A DNA stretch of 64,000 nt from NCBI GenBank assembly GCA_963669405.2, contig CAXXHF010000002.1, positions 1,612,001 to 1,676,000 of the forward strand, in the 5' to 3' direction. Shown here piece by piece: positions 61,881-64,000 of the stretch (position 1 is its first letter; every line of letters starts with the position of its first letter). This stretch comes from Aureisphaera sp963669405. Its GTDB lineage: Bacteria; Bacteroidota; Bacteroidia; Flavobacteriales; Flavobacteriaceae. Under the pieces are notes generated by a model. That model had not been told where the DNA came from, did no database searches, and saw only the letters and a list, made by a program, of their open reading frames with translations. The translations under genes were made by a program, and so were the position numbers.

Positions 61881-63950
61881 ATGAGTCAGACCTGTTTTTT
61901 TCTTGAAAACTGGAAGGTCGAGCCGCAACTCAATCGTATCTCTCCGATTGAAGGTGGGGCACATATTCAATTGGAACCACAATTAATGAGGTTACTCCTT
62001 TTCTTGGTTGAGAATCAAGGAAATTTAGTTAGTAAAGAGTCTTTGTTGCAAGAAGTTTGGAGTGAGGTTATTGTAGGGGAGAATGTATTAACTAGAGCTA
62101 TATCATCACTACGTAAGGCATTAGGAGATCAGCCACAAACCCCTATATACATTGAGACTATTAGCAAAACAGGCTATAGGCTTATTGCAAAGGTAAATTA
62201 CCCTGAAAAAACTAAGAAGAAGGATGACACTGTAAAACTCACCTTAAAAAAACGCTCTGTTATAATAAGTATATTGGTATTGGCACTACTCCTGTTTGGT
62301 GCATTTACCACATGGAGAGTTCTTTCTCCAAAAACCATTACCAAAGTATTGCATCCTGTGGTTTTAGCCAATACGGATATGCCAGAATATTATCCTGCCA
62401 TTTCTCGTGATGGCCAATTTGTCGCATATGCTTCAAAAGATAAAGGAAATAACAATTGGGATGTTTACATTAAAAGAATAGGAACAGAATCGTTGGTGAA
62501 ATTAACCAACAATCCTGCTGTCGAAATGCGGGCTGTGTGGTCTGAAGATGGGGCCAATGTATATTATATACGTTACGAACCTTCTGAAAAAACCATTTAT
62601 AAATCCCCTATGACGGGTGGAAAAGAAACAAGGGTTGTTGCTGCAAGTCGATTCAGCTATGGAAATTTTGACATTGCCCCCAATCAAAATGAAATGGCGT
62701 TTAACAATAGGGAAGAAAATGGGACTCCGCTTCGAATAGAATTAACAGATCTGGAATTCGGAAATCGGCATTTCATTACCAATCCCCCCAAAGGGTTTAA
62801 CGGTGACATTCATCCAACCTATTCCCCAGACGGCTCCAAAATTGGTTTTATTAGAGAACGTAACTCTGTAAGTATGTATCTCTTTGTTATTGATCTTAAA
62901 AGTGGAGAAACAACTCAAATTACCAAGGAACATCTTTCCATTAATGGTTTTGATTGGTCACCAGACGGGAAATCTATTATCTACAGTACAGACAAAACAG
63001 GAATATATAAACTTTGGAAAATTGACTTGAAAAATCTACAAAGTGAATTGCTGCCAGCCTCAGACTATCAAATGGTCATGCCTCGAATTTCCGAAAACAA
63101 TAAAACCATTTACGCAAAACTTCAAGACAATGTAAATATTTGGTCTTATTCCCTAGATACTCAGGAGGCAAAGTCTTGGCGAGCTTCTAATGATTTGGAC
63201 TTAAACCCCAGCTATTCTTCCGATGGTTCCAAAGCAGCTTTTACCACCAACAGGTCAGGTTCATTTCAATTATGGACCAGTAATGCAGATGGTACAGAAC
63301 CCATTGTTATCACAAATTTTAACGGACAATTTATTAATGCCCCTCGTTGGTCCCATGACGGAACAGAAATCGTATTTCAAGGGTATTTTAATGGCCAATC
63401 TAATATCTATAAAGTAAATACCAAAGGCGGCATTCCTGAAAAATTAACGCACTCTGAAGACGAAAAACACACTCCTTTTTATAGTCCAGACAATTCTCAA
63501 ATTTACTATAGCTCTAATGCTTCTGGCAATTGGGAGATTTGGCGTATGACTGCTGATGGAAATTCCAAAACTCAAATAACTACAACAGGCGGATATGCCC
63601 CACAACTAAGCTCAAATAATCCCTTTCAGGTTTTCTATGTTAAAAAAGACACACTCGGTATTTGGAGCAAAAACATGCAAAGTGGTATAGAAACTTTAGA
63701 AATACCTCAATTTGTTCCAAAAAAATATGGGGCCTTCACCTTATCGAACAAAGGGATTTATTATCTGAATGCAGGGACACGAACAATCGATTTTCTCGAT
63801 ATGAATACTCAAGAAAATATTTCTCTTATTCAACCCAAGAGAATTTCACCTTTCGGAATTACCATAAGTTATTCGGAAGCATCCAACACCTTACTTTATG
63901 CTCAAGTAGATCATATAGACTCAGACATCATGTTACTGGAAGAACGGTGA
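61881..63950 (+). CDS. Membrane-anchored winged-helix regulator with PD40 propeller (CadC/ToxR-like)
   Basis: 689 residues. N-terminal OmpR/PhoB-type winged-helix domain (about 8-105: LMRLLLFLVENQGNLVSKES, VLTRAISSLRKALGD, TGYRL), basic linker, one transmembrane helix about 124-144, then a periplasmic TolB-like/PD40 propeller (about 165-689, blades such as YSPDGSKIGFIR, WSPDGKSIIYS, YSSDGSKAAF, WSHDGTEIVFQ). This is the CadC/ToxR layout: the outside propeller senses a ligand and the inside domain binds DNA. No phosphoacceptor domain. Targets unknown. Confidence 0.9.
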   Translation: MSQTCFFLENWKVEPQLNRISPIEGGAHIQLEPQLMRLLLFLVENQGNLVSKESLLQEVWSEVIVGENVLTRAISSLRKALGDQPQTPIYIETISKTGYRLIAKVNYPEKTKKKDDTVKLTLKKRSVIISILVLALLLFGAFTTWRVLSPKTITKVLHPVVLANTDMPEYYPAISRDGQFVAYASKDKGNNNWDVYIKRIGTESLVKLTNNPAVEMRAVWSEDGANVYYIRYEPSEKTIYKSPMTGGKETRVVAASRFSYGNFDIAPNQNEMAFNNREENGTPLRIELTDLEFGNRHFITNPPKGFNGDIHPTYSPDGSKIGFIRERNSVSMYLFVIDLKSGETTQITKEHLSINGFDWSPDGKSIIYSTDKTGIYKLWKIDLKNLQSELLPASDYQMVMPRISENNKTIYAKLQDNVNIWSYSLDTQEAKSWRASNDLDLNPSYSSDGSKAAFTTNRSGSFQLWTSNADGTEPIVITNFNGQFINAPRWSHDGTEIVFQGYFNGQSNIYKVNTKGGIPEKLTHSEDEKHTPFYSPDNSQIYYSSNASGNWEIWRMTADGNSKTQITTTGGYAPQLSSNNPFQVFYVKKDTLGIWSKNMQSGIETLEIPQFVPKKYGAFTLSNKGIYYLNAGTRTIDFLDMNTQENISLIQPKRISPFGITISYSEASNTLLYAQVDHIDSDIMLLEER

Positions 63951-64000
63951 TTAAAATCGTTCTTTCCGTATCATAAAAAACAAAGGTTCTGTTCCTTTTT

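Overview
The window reads as chromosome of a marine-type member of the Flavobacteriia (Bacteroidota). The DNA is AT-rich. It carries type IX secretion (T9SS) C-terminal sorting domains, SusC-like TonB-dependent receptors with carboxypeptidase-regulatory N-termini, and DUF5689/DUF3108/DUF3857/DUF6268 proteins. Promoters match the Bacteroidota consensus (TTG, about 20 bp, TAnnTTTG) and start codons mostly lack Shine-Dalgarno sequences. No tRNA, rRNA, CRISPR array, insertion sequence or prophage was seen.

Layout. 1-11 kb is an envelope/uptake region: an OmpA/PorE-like T9SS-type protein, an NTF2-like protein, a TonB receptor with its DUF5689 lipoprotein, a divergent secreted endonuclease/phosphatase-family enzyme, a 4-TM protein and a second TonB receptor. 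11-21 kb (minus strand) holds aromatic amino acid catabolism (homogentisate dioxygenase, 4-hydroxyphenylpyruvate dioxygenase, tryptophan 2,3-dioxygenase) mixed with a DUF3108 protein and an M23 peptidase lipoprotein, then a patatin/beta-barrel protein and uvrC. 21-33 kb is a surface-protein region: a T9SS-exported BNR protein with a YadA-head-like coiled-coil partner, an operon of a giant MORN/YwqK-repeat protein with one active-looking and one degenerate transglutaminase-fold DUF3857 protein, a decayed copy of the BNR gene, and a PA14 protein.

33-48 kb is mixed housekeeping and signalling: upp, a T9SS-exported vanadium haloperoxidase-type protein, an overlapping rimK / zinc deacylase / 5-formyl-THF cyclo-ligase operon, a kinase-regulator pair, then ileS, a TraR/DksA-like gene, an adhesin-like DUF4097-type gene and lspA. 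A beta-barrel / Zn-ribbon / GIDE-domain trio and a CBS protein follow. 48-58 kb holds an M28 membrane peptidase, an epimerase-like protein, a VPS10/BNR protein, hemJ, a NtrY-like histidine kinase and an enoyl-CoA hydratase.

58.2-60.6 kb is a small accessory island of unrelated short plus-strand genes (cupin, CBU_0592-type membrane protein, ACT domain, M50-like peptidase, AAC(6')-like GNAT). Its intergenic spaces share repeat elements and short inverted repeats, so it looks cassette-like, but no recombinase is in view. The window ends with a radical SAM gene, whose promoter carries two tandem palindromes, and a membrane-anchored winged-helix/PD40 regulator.

The observations most worth following are the cassette-like island, the tandem palindromes before the radical SAM gene, the BNR pseudogene whose in-frame deletion is explained by a direct repeat still present in the intact gene, the MORN/active-TG/dead-TG operon, and a hairpin directly abutting a start codon at 41.5 kb.
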